Positions 42,349 to 50,501 of a stretch of 64,000 bases of DNA are shown here, piece by piece (position 1 is the first letter of the stretch; each line of letters starts with the position of its first letter). The DNA lies in the NCBI RefSeq assembly GCF_003293595.1, contig NZ_CP022162.1, forward strand, positions 1,910,773-1,974,772. Direction: 5' to 3'. The notes beneath the pieces are model-generated. The model worked only from the letters and a program-made list of their open reading frames with translations, had not been told where the DNA came from and ran no database searches. Origin of the DNA: Microbacterium sp. PM5 (GTDB lineage: Bacteria > Actinomycetota > Actinomycetes > Actinomycetales > Microbacteriaceae). The position numbers were made by a program, and so were the translations under genes.

Positions 42349-43284
42349 CTAGCGCTGATCGGTGGGGGCGGCGCCGGCGGGGGCCGCGTCGTCGATGGCG
42401 GCGCGGACGAAGCCGTGCGCGTCCGCGAGTCGTTCGCGGGCGGCGCCGGCACCGATTCCGCAGAGGATCGCCACGATGGCGGTCTTCGCGTGGCCGTCGG
42501 CGTCGGCCAGTGCGCTCTCGGCGCGTGAGCGGTCGCATCCGGTGGCGGCCTGCACGATGCGGACTGCGCGGTCGACGAGCTTCTCGTTGGTCGGGCGGAC
42601 ATCGACCATGAGATTGCCGTAGACCTTGCCGAGGCGCACCATCGTCGCCGTGGAGATCATGTTCAGCACCAGCTTCTGACTCGTGCCCGCCTTCAGCCGA
42701 GTGGAACCGGTGAGCACTTCGGGACCGTTGTCGATCTCGATCGCGACGTCGGCATGCTCGCTGATCTCGGCATTCGGGTTGGCGGCAAGGGCCACCGTCG
42801 CCGCGCCGATCGCGCGCGCGTGGTCGAGGCCGCCGATGACGTAGGGCGTGCGGCCGGAGGCGGCGATTCCCACGACGACGTCGGCAGCGCTCAGTTCGAT
42901 GGCCTGCAGGTCGGCGACGGCGAACGCGACGGAGTCTTCGGCGTTCTCCACGGCCTCGAACATGGCGGCGCGCCCACCCGCGAGCACCCCCCGCACCTGT
43001 CCCGGATCGGTGCCGAAGGTGGGCGGGCACTCCGCGGCATCCAGCACCCCGAGCCGTCCGCTCGTGCCGGCGCCGAGGTAGATGAGCCGGCCGCCGGCGC
43101 CGAGGGCGGCGACGGCGAGATCGACCGCACGGGCGATCTGTCCGATCGCGGCGGCAACGGCCACGGGCACGCGGCGATCCTCGTCGTTCATCGCGGTGAG
43201 CAGCTCGGTGACGCTCATGGCGTCGAGCGCCCGGGTACGCGGGTTCTGCTGTTCCGTGGTGACGGCGGACACGGGAGCGGTCAT
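42349..43284 (-). CDS. murQ: N-acetylmuramic acid 6-phosphate etherase
   Basis: A 311-residue SIS-domain lyase that removes the lactyl ether, giving GlcNAc-6-phosphate. The SIS core shows YLGAGTSGRLGVLDAAECPPTFG (about 70-92) and GIAASGRTPYVIG; the lyase Glu of the family is expected in the AAECPPTF loop. It is the first gene of the murQ-murP-mupG operon. Confidence 0.95.
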   Translation of the reverse strand: MTAPVSAVTTEQQNPRTRALDAMSVTELLTAMNDEDRRVPVAVAAAIGQIARAVDLAVAALGAGGRLIYLGAGTSGRLGVLDAAECPPTFGTDPGQVRGVLAGGRAAMFEAVENAEDSVAFAVADLQAIELSAADVVVGIAASGRTPYVIGGLDHARAIGAATVALAANPNAEISEHADVAIEIDNGPEVLTGSTRLKAGTSQKLVLNMISTATMVRLGKVYGNLMVDVRPTNEKLVDRAVRIVQAATGCDRSRAESALADADGHAKTAIVAILCGIGAGAARERLADAHGFVRAAIDDAAPAGAAPTDQR

Positions 43285-43325
43285 GCGGCCTCCTCGTCGA
43301 TGGCGGTCCCGCGCGGTTTCGTGGG

Positions 43326-43344
43326 TGTGAATGACTATTTCACA
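43326..43344. promoter_or_regulatory. MurR operator 1
   Basis: TGTGAA-N7-TTCACA, a perfect inverted repeat with a 7-base centre in the murR-murQ intergenic region. Confidence 0.7.
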
Positions 43345-43356
43345 AAGCCAATCAAA

Positions 43357-43375
43357 TGTGAAGCATGATTTCATG
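43357..43375. promoter_or_regulatory. MurR operator 2
   Basis: TGTGAA-N7-TTCATG, same layout as operator 1 with two end mismatches. The centres of the two sites are 31 bp apart, three helical turns. Confidence 0.65.
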
Positions 43376-43410
43376 AAGCGTGGGAGACTGACGCAGACCC
43401 GGGAGGCGAC

Positions 43411-44292
43411 ATGGATGGCGACGTCATCGAGACGATCCGCACGGCCGTGCCGCGTCTGCGTCCAGCGGAGTCCCGGGTCGCCACGATCGTGCTGCACGAT
43501 CCGGATGCCGTCGTCAACGCGACCGTGGCCGAGCTCGCCGACCACGCCGGCGTCTCCCAGGCCTCGGTCGTGCGCTTCTCCAAAGCGCTCGGCTTCGCCG
43601 GGTTTCCGGCACTGCGCATGCAGCTGGCGCAGGAGCTGTCGCGCAACGCCGCTGACCTCGAGCGTTCGGACATCGCCGAAGGGCAGCTGAACCCGTCGGA
43701 CTCGCTGTCCGACATGGTCTCCAAAGTCGCCTTCCACGAGGCGCGCACGATCGAACAGACGGCGCGGCTGATCGACCTCGCGGCGCTGGAGGAGGTCGCC
43801 GGGCGCATCGCCGCGGGTGCGCGCGTGATCGCTGTCGGCGTGGGCGCGTCGGGTCTGGCCGCCGGCGACCTGTCGCAGAAGCTGCAGCGCATCGGCGTGA
43901 ACTGCCTGAACGCGCCCGACACGCATCTGCAGCTCGTGCACGCTGCGCTCGCCGGCACCGACGCCGTCGTCATCGCCTTCTCGTTCAGTGGGGGCACCCG
44001 CGACGTGCTGCACGCGGTCGAGGTCGCCGCCCGCACGGGAGCCCTGACCGTCGCCGTGACCGGCGACCCCGACTCGGCGCTCGCCGGCGCCTGCGACCTC
44101 GTGCTGCGCACGCCCGCCCGGGAGGCGACGCTACGCGCGGCGGCGCTGGCCAGCCGCATGGCGCAGCTCGCCGTGGTCGACTTCCTCTTCCTGCGGGTCG
44201 GGCAGCTGCGTTTCGACGATCTCGGATCGGTGCTGGACGCCACTCGACAGGCCGTGACACCTCAGCATCTGCCGCGGGGCGAGCGCAACTGA
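43411..44292 (+). CDS. murR: RpiR/MurR-family regulator of MurNAc use
   Basis: A 293-residue regulator: HTH_6 domain (about 1-75; ATVAELADHAGVSQASVVRFSKALG) and a SIS domain (about 115-250; AVGVGASGLAAGDLSQKL, IAFSFSGGTRD) that binds a sugar phosphate. It is divergent from murQ and flanked by two matching palindromes, so it probably represses both directions until MurNAc-6-phosphate accumulates. The ATG at 43411 lacks a strong ribosome site. Confidence 0.9.
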   Translation: MDGDVIETIRTAVPRLRPAESRVATIVLHDPDAVVNATVAELADHAGVSQASVVRFSKALGFAGFPALRMQLAQELSRNAADLERSDIAEGQLNPSDSLSDMVSKVAFHEARTIEQTARLIDLAALEEVAGRIAAGARVIAVGVGASGLAAGDLSQKLQRIGVNCLNAPDTHLQLVHAALAGTDAVVIAFSFSGGTRDVLHAVEVAARTGALTVAVTGDPDSALAGACDLVLRTPAREATLRAAALASRMAQLAVVDFLFLRVGQLRFDDLGSVLDATRQAVTPQHLPRGERN

Positions 44293-44339
44293 GACGGGAG
44301 CGCTCTTTCACGGCGCGCGTGCGCGGCTCACAGCCCGCT

Positions 44340-44359
44340 CCCAGGTAGCCTGACCTGGG
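44340..44359. terminator. hairpin after murR, before the uracil permease gene
   Basis: CCCAGGT-AGCCTG-ACCTGGG, a perfect 7-bp stem with a 6-base loop, 48 bp past the murR stop and 65 bp before the permease start. It has no T-run; it may act as a terminator, an operator or a leader element. Confidence 0.45.
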
Positions 44360-44423
44360 CATCCGCCGCCCGCCCCATCCCCCGCCGTTTCGCCGACCGC
44401 ACCGCCGAAGAAGGAGCACGACC

Positions 44424-45779
44424 ATGCCCATCTGGACTCAGCACGGAGACGGCCGCACCGTCGAGCCCGGCGCCGTCGTCAAGCCGCACGAACGCCTCGG
44501 CTGGCCGGCGACGATCGCGATCGGCGCCCAGCACGTGGTCGCCATGTTCGGTGCGACATTCCTCGTGCCGCTGCTCACCGGGTTCCCGGTCTCGACCACG
44601 CTGCTGTTCTCCGGCATCGGCACCCTGCTGTTCCTGGTCCTCACCGGCAACCGCCTGCCCAGCTACCTCGGCAGCTCGTTCGCGTTCATCGCGCCGATCC
44701 TCGCCCTCGGCCCGGGCGGCGGAAAGGCGCTGGCGACCGGCGAGCAGATCAGTCAGGCCCTGCTCGGCGTGTTCGTCGCCGGCGTGCTGCTGGCCGGCAT
44801 CGGGCTGCTCGTGCAGGCCACCGGCACCGGCTGGATCGAGAAGCTCATGCCCCCGGTCGTCTCCGGCGCGATCGTGGCGCTCATCGGCCTGAACCTCGCG
44901 CCCGTGGCGTGGACGAACTTCCAGCAGGACGCGCTGCTCGGCGGCATCACGCTGGCCGCCTGCATCCTGTTCGCCGTGTTCTTCCGCGGCTTCCTGGGGC
45001 GCATCTCGATCTTCCTCGGCGTCGTCGTCGGCTACGTCGTGGCCGCGCTGATGGGTCGCGTGAAATGGGACGGCGTCGCGGATGCCGCGTGGGTCGGCCT
45101 CCCCCAGTTCCACCTGCCCGCGTTCGGCGACGCGCACGCCTGGGCGATGCTGCCGATGTTCCTGCCCGTGATCCTCGTGCTGATCGCCGAGAACGTGGGC
45201 CACGTGCGCGGTGTCGCCACCATGACCGGCGACCCCTCGATCAACAAGCGCACCGGTCGCGCGCTGATCGCCGACGGCCTGGCGACCACGATCGCCGGCC
45301 TCGGCGGCGGCTCGGGCACGACCACCTACGGCGAGAACATCGGCGTCATGGCCGCAACCCGCGTCTACTCGACGGCCGCGTACTGGGTCGCCGGCACCGT
45401 GGCGATCCTGCTGGCCTTCTCCCCGAAGATCGGCGCGGTGATCTTCGCGATGCCCGCGGGCGTGCTCGGCGGCGTGACGACCGCGCTCTACGGCCTCATC
45501 GGCGTCATCGGCATCAAGATCTGGGTCGACAACCAGGTGGACTTCTCCCGCCCGGTCAACCAGTACACGGTCGCCGTGGCCTTCGTCATCGCGATCGCGG
45601 GCTTCACGATGAACCTCGGAACGCTCAGCTTCGGCGCCATCGTCCTGGGCACCGTGGCCGCTCTCGTCATCTACCACCTCGGCAACGCCATCGCCCGGGC
45701 GCGCAAGACCGGCGCGGATGACGGCGGGCCGATCGTGCCCATCGGCCCGCTCGGCGGCGATCCCGAGAACGTCGGCTGA
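44424..45779 (+). CDS. uraA: uracil/xanthine permease (NCS2 family)
   Basis: A 451-residue transporter with 14 membrane segments. The NCS2 motifs are IGAQHVVAMFGATFLVP near the N-terminus, VLIAENVGHVRG in helix 8 and GGGSGTTTYGENIGV in helix 10, whose Glu residues bind the base. The latter combination is the uracil (UraA/PyrP) rather than the uric acid type. GAAGGAG precedes the ATG. It is a single gene, convergent with the LacI regulator. Confidence 0.88.
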   Translation: MPIWTQHGDGRTVEPGAVVKPHERLGWPATIAIGAQHVVAMFGATFLVPLLTGFPVSTTLLFSGIGTLLFLVLTGNRLPSYLGSSFAFIAPILALGPGGGKALATGEQISQALLGVFVAGVLLAGIGLLVQATGTGWIEKLMPPVVSGAIVALIGLNLAPVAWTNFQQDALLGGITLAACILFAVFFRGFLGRISIFLGVVVGYVVAALMGRVKWDGVADAAWVGLPQFHLPAFGDAHAWAMLPMFLPVILVLIAENVGHVRGVATMTGDPSINKRTGRALIADGLATTIAGLGGGSGTTTYGENIGVMAATRVYSTAAYWVAGTVAILLAFSPKIGAVIFAMPAGVLGGVTTALYGLIGVIGIKIWVDNQVDFSRPVNQYTVAVAFVIAIAGFTMNLGTLSFGAIVLGTVAALVIYHLGNAIARARKTGADDGGPIVPIGPLGGDPENVG

Positions 45780-45780
45780 C

Positions 45781-45834
45781 GCTCGGCGCCGGATCGACGG
45801 ACGCGGGGCGGCGCCGAGCGACGCGGCGCCCCGC
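45781..45834. terminator. bidirectional terminator between convergent uraA and cebR
   Basis: GCTCGGCGCC (45781-45790) pairs perfectly with 45810-45819, and GCGGGGCG (45803-45810) with CGCCCCGC (45827-45834). The two stems share bases and exclude each other. The region serves both converging genes. Confidence 0.6.
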
Positions 45835-45845
45835 GGATGCCGAGG

Positions 45846-46859
45846 TCAGGCGGAGTCGCGGACGATGAGCTCCGTCGGCAGGATCGTCACACGGTCGGGC
45901 GTGCCGCCGGAGAGGATCGACAGCAGCATGTCGGCCATGCGCTCCCCCTGCTCGTGGGAGGGCTGGCGCATCGTCGTGAGCTGCGGGCTGACGGTGCGCG
46001 CGACGGGCGAGTCGTCGAAGCCCACGATCGCGACGTCCTCGGGAACGCGGATGCCCGCGCGCCCGAGCGCCGCGAGCGCACCGCGAGCCATCAGATCGCT
46101 CGCGACGAAGAGCGCGTCGAACTCCACTCCCGTTTCGATGATCCGCTGCATCGCGGCCGAGCCGCCGTCGGCCGTGAAGTTGCCGTCCTCCTCGGCGACC
46201 GGCTCGAGCCCGGCGGCGGAGAGCGCATCGCGAAAGCCAACGAGACGGTCGATGCCGGCCGGCATCGTGACAGGGCCGGCGATCGTCGCGATGCGGCGGA
46301 AGCCTCGACCGATCAGATACTCGGTCGCCTCGCGTCCGCCGGCGACGTTGTCGACGTCGACGTAGTAGTCGCGTTCGCGCTCCCGCACGGGACGGCCGCC
46401 GTAGACGACCGGCACGACGTGCGCGATGCGGTCGATGAACGTGTCGCTCGTGTGGTGCGAGACGACGATCGCACCGTCGACGGCGCCGCTGCGCACGTAT
46501 GCCGAGGTCTTGTCACCCGGATCGTCGCTCGCGATGATCAGGTTGAGCACGTACTCCGACCGGCTGAGCCGCGTGTTGATTCCCGACACGACCGAGGCGA
46601 AGAACGGGTCGCCGAAGAACCGGGTGGTGTCCTCGGGCACGACGAGTGCGATCGCCATCGTGGCGCGGCTCGCGAGCGAGCGCGCGGCACGGTTGGGCAC
46701 GTAGTTCAGGTCCGCGATGGCGCGCCGCACCGCTTCCAGAGCCGCCGGGCTCACGGCCGTGGAGCCGTTGACGACGCGGGAGACGGTCGACCGCGACACT
46801 CCCGCGGCGGCCGCGACCTCTTCGATCGTCGGGGCGACGCGCGGGGTGTCGATGGTCAC
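45846..46859 (-). CDS. cebR: LacI-family repressor (CebR-like)
   Basis: A 337-residue regulator: N-terminal HTH (TIEEVAAAAGVSRSTVSRVVNG) and hinge helix (NRAARSLAS), then a sugar-binding periplasmic-type domain. The three operators TGGGAGCGCTCCCA-like upstream of the binding-protein gene match the CebR box, which in Streptomyces senses cellobiose. Last gene of the operon, three bases after the glucosidase stop. Confidence 0.88.
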   Translation of the reverse strand: MTIDTPRVAPTIEEVAAAAGVSRSTVSRVVNGSTAVSPAALEAVRRAIADLNYVPNRAARSLASRATMAIALVVPEDTTRFFGDPFFASVVSGINTRLSRSEYVLNLIIASDDPGDKTSAYVRSGAVDGAIVVSHHTSDTFIDRIAHVVPVVYGGRPVRERERDYYVDVDNVAGGREATEYLIGRGFRRIATIAGPVTMPAGIDRLVGFRDALSAAGLEPVAEEDGNFTADGGSAAMQRIIETGVEFDALFVASDLMARGALAALGRAGIRVPEDVAIVGFDDSPVARTVSPQLTTMRQPSHEQGERMADMLLSILSGGTPDRVTILPTELIVRDSA

Positions 46860-46862
46860 GGG

Positions 46863-48371
46863 CTACCTCTGAAGAGTCGAGATCGGTGCGCCGGGATGCG
46901 GGACGGCCCCGGAGACCGGAACCGCCGCGTCGTCGAGTGCGCGGGCGGCGATGACCCGACGATACTCCAGCGCGCTGTCTTTCGCGGTGCGCACCTGGGT
47001 GTCGTAATCGACGTGGACGATCCCGAAGCGCTTGGCGTATCCCCACGCCCACTCGAAGTTGTCCAGGAGCGACCAGTAGAAGTAGCCCCGCACATCCACG
47101 CCCGCATCGGCGGCGTCGAGGATCGCGTCCAGATGGGCGAGCAGGAACTGCGTGCGCTCGAGGTCGTGCACGCGGGCGACGCCGTCCTCGACGACGAGCT
47201 CGTCGTCGTAGGAAGCGCCGTTCTCGGTGACGTACAGGGCGGTGCCGGCCGGCTGGGCGTACTCGGCCCAGACGCGCTGCAGCAGACGCGTCAGCCCCTC
47301 GGGCTGCACCTCCCAGTGCATGTTGGTGCGCGGCAGACCGCGATCGTGCCAGTAGATGCCCTCGTGCGACGGGAAGGGGGATGCCGCGGGCCGGTCGGTC
47401 GGCGCATCGCCCGGCAGCGGTGGCTGCGGGTCGGGTGCGCCACCCACGAACTCGCCGTGGTAGTAGTTCACCCCGAGCGCGTCCAGCGGCTGCGAGATGG
47501 TGTTCAGGTCGCCCGGCTGATTCGCCGCCTCGAGCGCGTCGATGGCCTCGGGCGCGACGGCGCGGATGTCCTCGATCACATCGGCGGGGTACGCGCCGCG
47601 GAAGATCGGGTCGAGGAACCACCGGTTGAACTGCCCGTCGATGCGGCGGGCGGCATCGGCATCCGCGGCATCCGCGGGGTCGACGGCGTCGGCCACCGTG
47701 AGGTTCAGCGTGATGCCGAGGCGCAGATCGGCGTCGCGCTCACGCAGCTCGCGCACGACCGCCCCATGGCCGAGCATGAGGTGGTGGGCGGCGAGCACGC
47801 CATCGGTCACGCTGTAGCGGCCCGGCGCGTGGATGCCCGCGGTGTAGCTCAGGAAGGACGAGCACCAGGGCTCGTTGAGCGTCGTCCAGTTCTGCACCCG
47901 GTCGCCCAGCGCGTCGTGAACGCCCAGCGCGTACTCGAGGAACTGCTCGCTCGTGGAACGGACGGTCCAGCCGCCCTTCTCCTCGATCGCCTGCGGCATG
48001 TCCCAGTGATACAGCGTGAGCCACGGCAGGATGTCGTTGGCCCGCAGCTCGTCGACCAGGCGCTCGTAGAAGTCGAGCCCCTTGCGGTTGACCGGCCCCC
48101 CGTCGGGACGCACCCGCGACCACGAGACCGAGAAGCGATACGTGTCGAGCCCGAGGTCCTTCATGAGGGACACGTCGTCGCGGAAGCGGTGGTAGTGATC
48201 GCACGCGACATCACCGTTGTCGGCGGCGATCACGGCGCCGGGCACGCGGCTGAACGCGTCCCAGATGGATGCCGTGCGACCGTCCTCGAAGGCGGCGCCT
48301 TCGATCTGGTACGCCGCGGTGGCCGCGCCGAAGAGGAAGCCCTCCGGGAAGGAGCGGGAGAACTCTGTCAT
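46863..48371 (-). CDS. GH1 beta-glucosidase
   Basis: A 502-residue (beta/alpha)8 glycosidase with no signal peptide. The acid/base Glu lies in WTTLNEPW (about 165-172) and the nucleophile in YVTENGA (about 380); the starting GFLFGAATAAYQIEGA is standard. It would cut imported cellobiose or aryl-beta-glucosides in the cytoplasm. AGAAAGG supports ATG 48371. It follows the sugar permeases by 29 bp. Confidence 0.94.
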   Translation of the reverse strand: MTEFSRSFPEGFLFGAATAAYQIEGAAFEDGRTASIWDAFSRVPGAVIAADNGDVACDHYHRFRDDVSLMKDLGLDTYRFSVSWSRVRPDGGPVNRKGLDFYERLVDELRANDILPWLTLYHWDMPQAIEEKGGWTVRSTSEQFLEYALGVHDALGDRVQNWTTLNEPWCSSFLSYTAGIHAPGRYSVTDGVLAAHHLMLGHGAVVRELRERDADLRLGITLNLTVADAVDPADAADADAARRIDGQFNRWFLDPIFRGAYPADVIEDIRAVAPEAIDALEAANQPGDLNTISQPLDALGVNYYHGEFVGGAPDPQPPLPGDAPTDRPAASPFPSHEGIYWHDRGLPRTNMHWEVQPEGLTRLLQRVWAEYAQPAGTALYVTENGASYDDELVVEDGVARVHDLERTQFLLAHLDAILDAADAGVDVRGYFYWSLLDNFEWAWGYAKRFGIVHVDYDTQVRTAKDSALEYRRVIAARALDDAAVPVSGAVPHPGAPISTLQR

Positions 48372-48400
48372 GAGTCGACCTTTCTGAAGCGGTCGGGCGC

Positions 48401-49318
48401 TCAGCCCTTGACCGCGCCTTGCATAATGCCACTGACCAGCTGCTTGCCGGCGAAGACGAACAAGATCAGCAGCGGAATCGTGGCCAGAAGCACGCCCGCG
48501 AGCACGATCGAGTAGTCGATGAAGTAGTTGGACTGCAGCAGCGACAGCGCCACGGGCAGCGTCGGGTTCTGCCGGTCGAGAACGATGAACGGCCAGAAGA
48601 AGTTGTTCCACGCCGACACGAAGGTGAACAGCGCAAGCATGGCAGCGGCGGGCCGCGCGGCCGGCAGGCCGACGGTGAGGAAGGTGCGGAACGAGCTCGC
48701 CCCGTCCACGCGGGCCGCCTCGATCAGCTCGTCGGGCACCGCCTGGCGCAGGTACTGCGTCATCCAGAACACGCCGAACGCGCTCACGAGGGCGGGCACG
48801 ATGATCGCGCCGAGCTGACCGGTCCAGCCCATCTCGCTGAACAGGATGTACAGCGGCACGACGCCGAGCTGGGTGGGGACGGCCATCGTCGCGATGACGA
48901 AGACGAGTAGCCAGCTCGATCCCTTGAACTTCAGCTTGGCGAACGCCCACCCGGCGAGCGTCGAGAAGAAGACGACCGAGAGGGCGATCAGGCCGGAGCT
49001 GATGATCGAGTTCCACAGGGCCACCCAGAAGTTCACGGCCGGATCGTTCATGACCTTCGCGGCGTTGGCGAAGAAGTTGCCGCCCGGGATCCACGACATG
49101 TTGGGGTCGCGGATCGTGTACGAGTCGCCGGAGCCGATCAGCAGCGACCAGTAGAAGGGGAAGAGGCTGCCGACGAGCACGGCGGCGAGGCAGGCGTAGA
49201 CGATCCAGCCCGGGCGGGTGCCCTTGACGTGGCGCGGACGACGCTTCTTCTCGCCCCGGCCCGGGGTCGGCAGCGCGTCGTCGACGACGGGGACGGCCTG
49301 TTCGTTGAGGACGCTCAT
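48401..49318 (-). CDS. sugar ABC transporter permease (CebG-like, MalG type)
   Basis: A 305-residue permease: polar start, six helices, and the EAA loop EAARVDGASSFRTFLTVGLPAARP near residues 200-223. It forms the channel with the preceding permease. No ATPase is encoded nearby, which suggests a shared MsiK-type ATPase elsewhere. Confidence 0.9.
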   Translation of the reverse strand: MSVLNEQAVPVVDDALPTPGRGEKKRRPRHVKGTRPGWIVYACLAAVLVGSLFPFYWSLLIGSGDSYTIRDPNMSWIPGGNFFANAAKVMNDPAVNFWVALWNSIISSGLIALSVVFFSTLAGWAFAKLKFKGSSWLLVFVIATMAVPTQLGVVPLYILFSEMGWTGQLGAIIVPALVSAFGVFWMTQYLRQAVPDELIEAARVDGASSFRTFLTVGLPAARPAAAMLALFTFVSAWNNFFWPFIVLDRQNPTLPVALSLLQSNYFIDYSIVLAGVLLATIPLLILFVFAGKQLVSGIMQGAVKG

Positions 49319-50415
49319 CGCGTCACCTCCGCTGATTCGTTCGTGCGACGGGGTTCGGATGCCGCCGCGCGATCGGCGGCGACCGCGGCACGGGCTGCGC
49401 GTCGGGCGGCGCGCATCTGTGCCCGGGTGAGGGTGTTGCGGCTTCCTTCGTCGCGCACCAGGTTGCGGGTGATGAAGAGGTTGATGACGCCGATCACCAG
49501 GATGATGATGAAGAGGATCCAGGCCAGCGCGGCGGCGCGGCCCAGGTTCCACTGGCCCCAGCCGAGGTCGTAGAGCCAGAGCGAGATCGTCAGCCACTGG
49601 TTGTTCGCGCCGCCGGTGCCGGTCTGGTCGTACATGCGCGGCTCGTCGAAGATCTGCAGGCCACCGATGGTGGACGTGATGATCACGAAGATCAGGGTGG
49701 GGCGCAGGCTCGGCAGGGTGATCGCGAAGAACTGGCGCACCTTTCCGGCGCCGTCCACCGTCGCGGCCTCGTAGTAGTCGCGCGGGATGGCCTGCATCGC
49801 CGCCAGCAGGATGAGGGTGTTGTATCCGGTCCAGCGGAAGTTCACCATCGTGGCGATCGCGATGTGGCTGGCGAAGGTGTCGGAATGCCACATGACGGGA
49901 GGCAGCCCGATGCTGCTCAGCCAGGTGTTGATGATGCCGTACTGGTCACCGAACATGTTCGAGAAGATCAGGGCCACGGCGACCGGGGCCATGACGTACG
50001 GGACGAGCACGCCCATGCGCCAGAAGGTCTTGGCGCGGATGTTCTGATCCAGCAACGCCGCGATGAACACGGCGGCGATGAGCTGCGGCACCGACGACAG
50101 CAGGAAGATGCTGAAGGTGTTGCGCAGCGCCGCCCAGAACTTCGGGTCGGAGATCACGGTGGCGTACTGGTCGAACCCGACGAACGTGCCGGAGTTTCGC
50201 ACCAGGTCCCAGTCCATGAAGGAGATCACCGCGGTGTACCCGATCGGGAAGAGCCCGACGACGAGGAACAGGATGAAGAACGGGGAGATGTACAGGTACG
50301 GCGAGAGCTTGAGGTCCCACGAGCTCAGCCGGCTGCCGAAGCCGATCCGTTTCGGCTGACGCGCGGCGATGGCGGCGGTGCCGCGCACGCGCGTGGAGGT
50401 TCTGGTGGTGTCCAC
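49315..50415 (-). CDS. sugar ABC transporter permease (CebF-like, MalF type)
   Basis: A 366-residue permease. Helix 1 with YISPFFILFLVVGLFPIGYT, then the EAA loop EAATVDGAGKVRQFFAITLPSLRP (about 220-243). A long Ala/Arg C-terminus is cytoplasmic. Four-base overlap with the next permease gene. Separated from the binding-protein gene by an 86-bp gap that holds a strong hairpin. Confidence 0.9.
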   Translation of the reverse strand: MDTTRTSTRVRGTAAIAARQPKRIGFGSRLSSWDLKLSPYLYISPFFILFLVVGLFPIGYTAVISFMDWDLVRNSGTFVGFDQYATVISDPKFWAALRNTFSIFLLSSVPQLIAAVFIAALLDQNIRAKTFWRMGVLVPYVMAPVAVALIFSNMFGDQYGIINTWLSSIGLPPVMWHSDTFASHIAIATMVNFRWTGYNTLILLAAMQAIPRDYYEAATVDGAGKVRQFFAITLPSLRPTLIFVIITSTIGGLQIFDEPRMYDQTGTGGANNQWLTISLWLYDLGWGQWNLGRAAALAWILFIIILVIGVINLFITRNLVRDEGSRNTLTRAQMRAARRAARAAVAADRAAASEPRRTNESAEVTR

Positions 50416-50449
50416 TCTTCAGTCCTTCGATCTCGTGGTTGAGGCAGGG

Positions 50450-50480
50450 AGCGGGCCCGGGAGGGTCCCCCGGGCCCGCT
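50450..50480 (-). terminator. intra-operon attenuator hairpin
   Basis: AGCGGGCCCGGG (50450-50461) pairs perfectly with CCCGGGCCCGCT (50469-50480) around a 7-base loop, 22 bp after the binding-protein stop. In sugar ABC operons such a hairpin lowers permease expression relative to the binding protein or protects the upstream mRNA. Confidence 0.7.
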
Positions 50481-50501
50481 GTCACATGTCTGCCGTCGTC
50501 C

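Noticed and set aside
44295-44308. A partial CebR-like word (GGGAGCGCTC) after murR
   Set aside because: Only the central ten bases match, it lies downstream of a gene outside the operon, and GAGCGCTC is common in this GC-rich DNA.
45837-48515. An 892-residue plus-strand frame over the LacI and glucosidase genes
   Set aside because: Antisense to two intact genes; the translation shows no motif and the composition is typical of third-position GC shadows.
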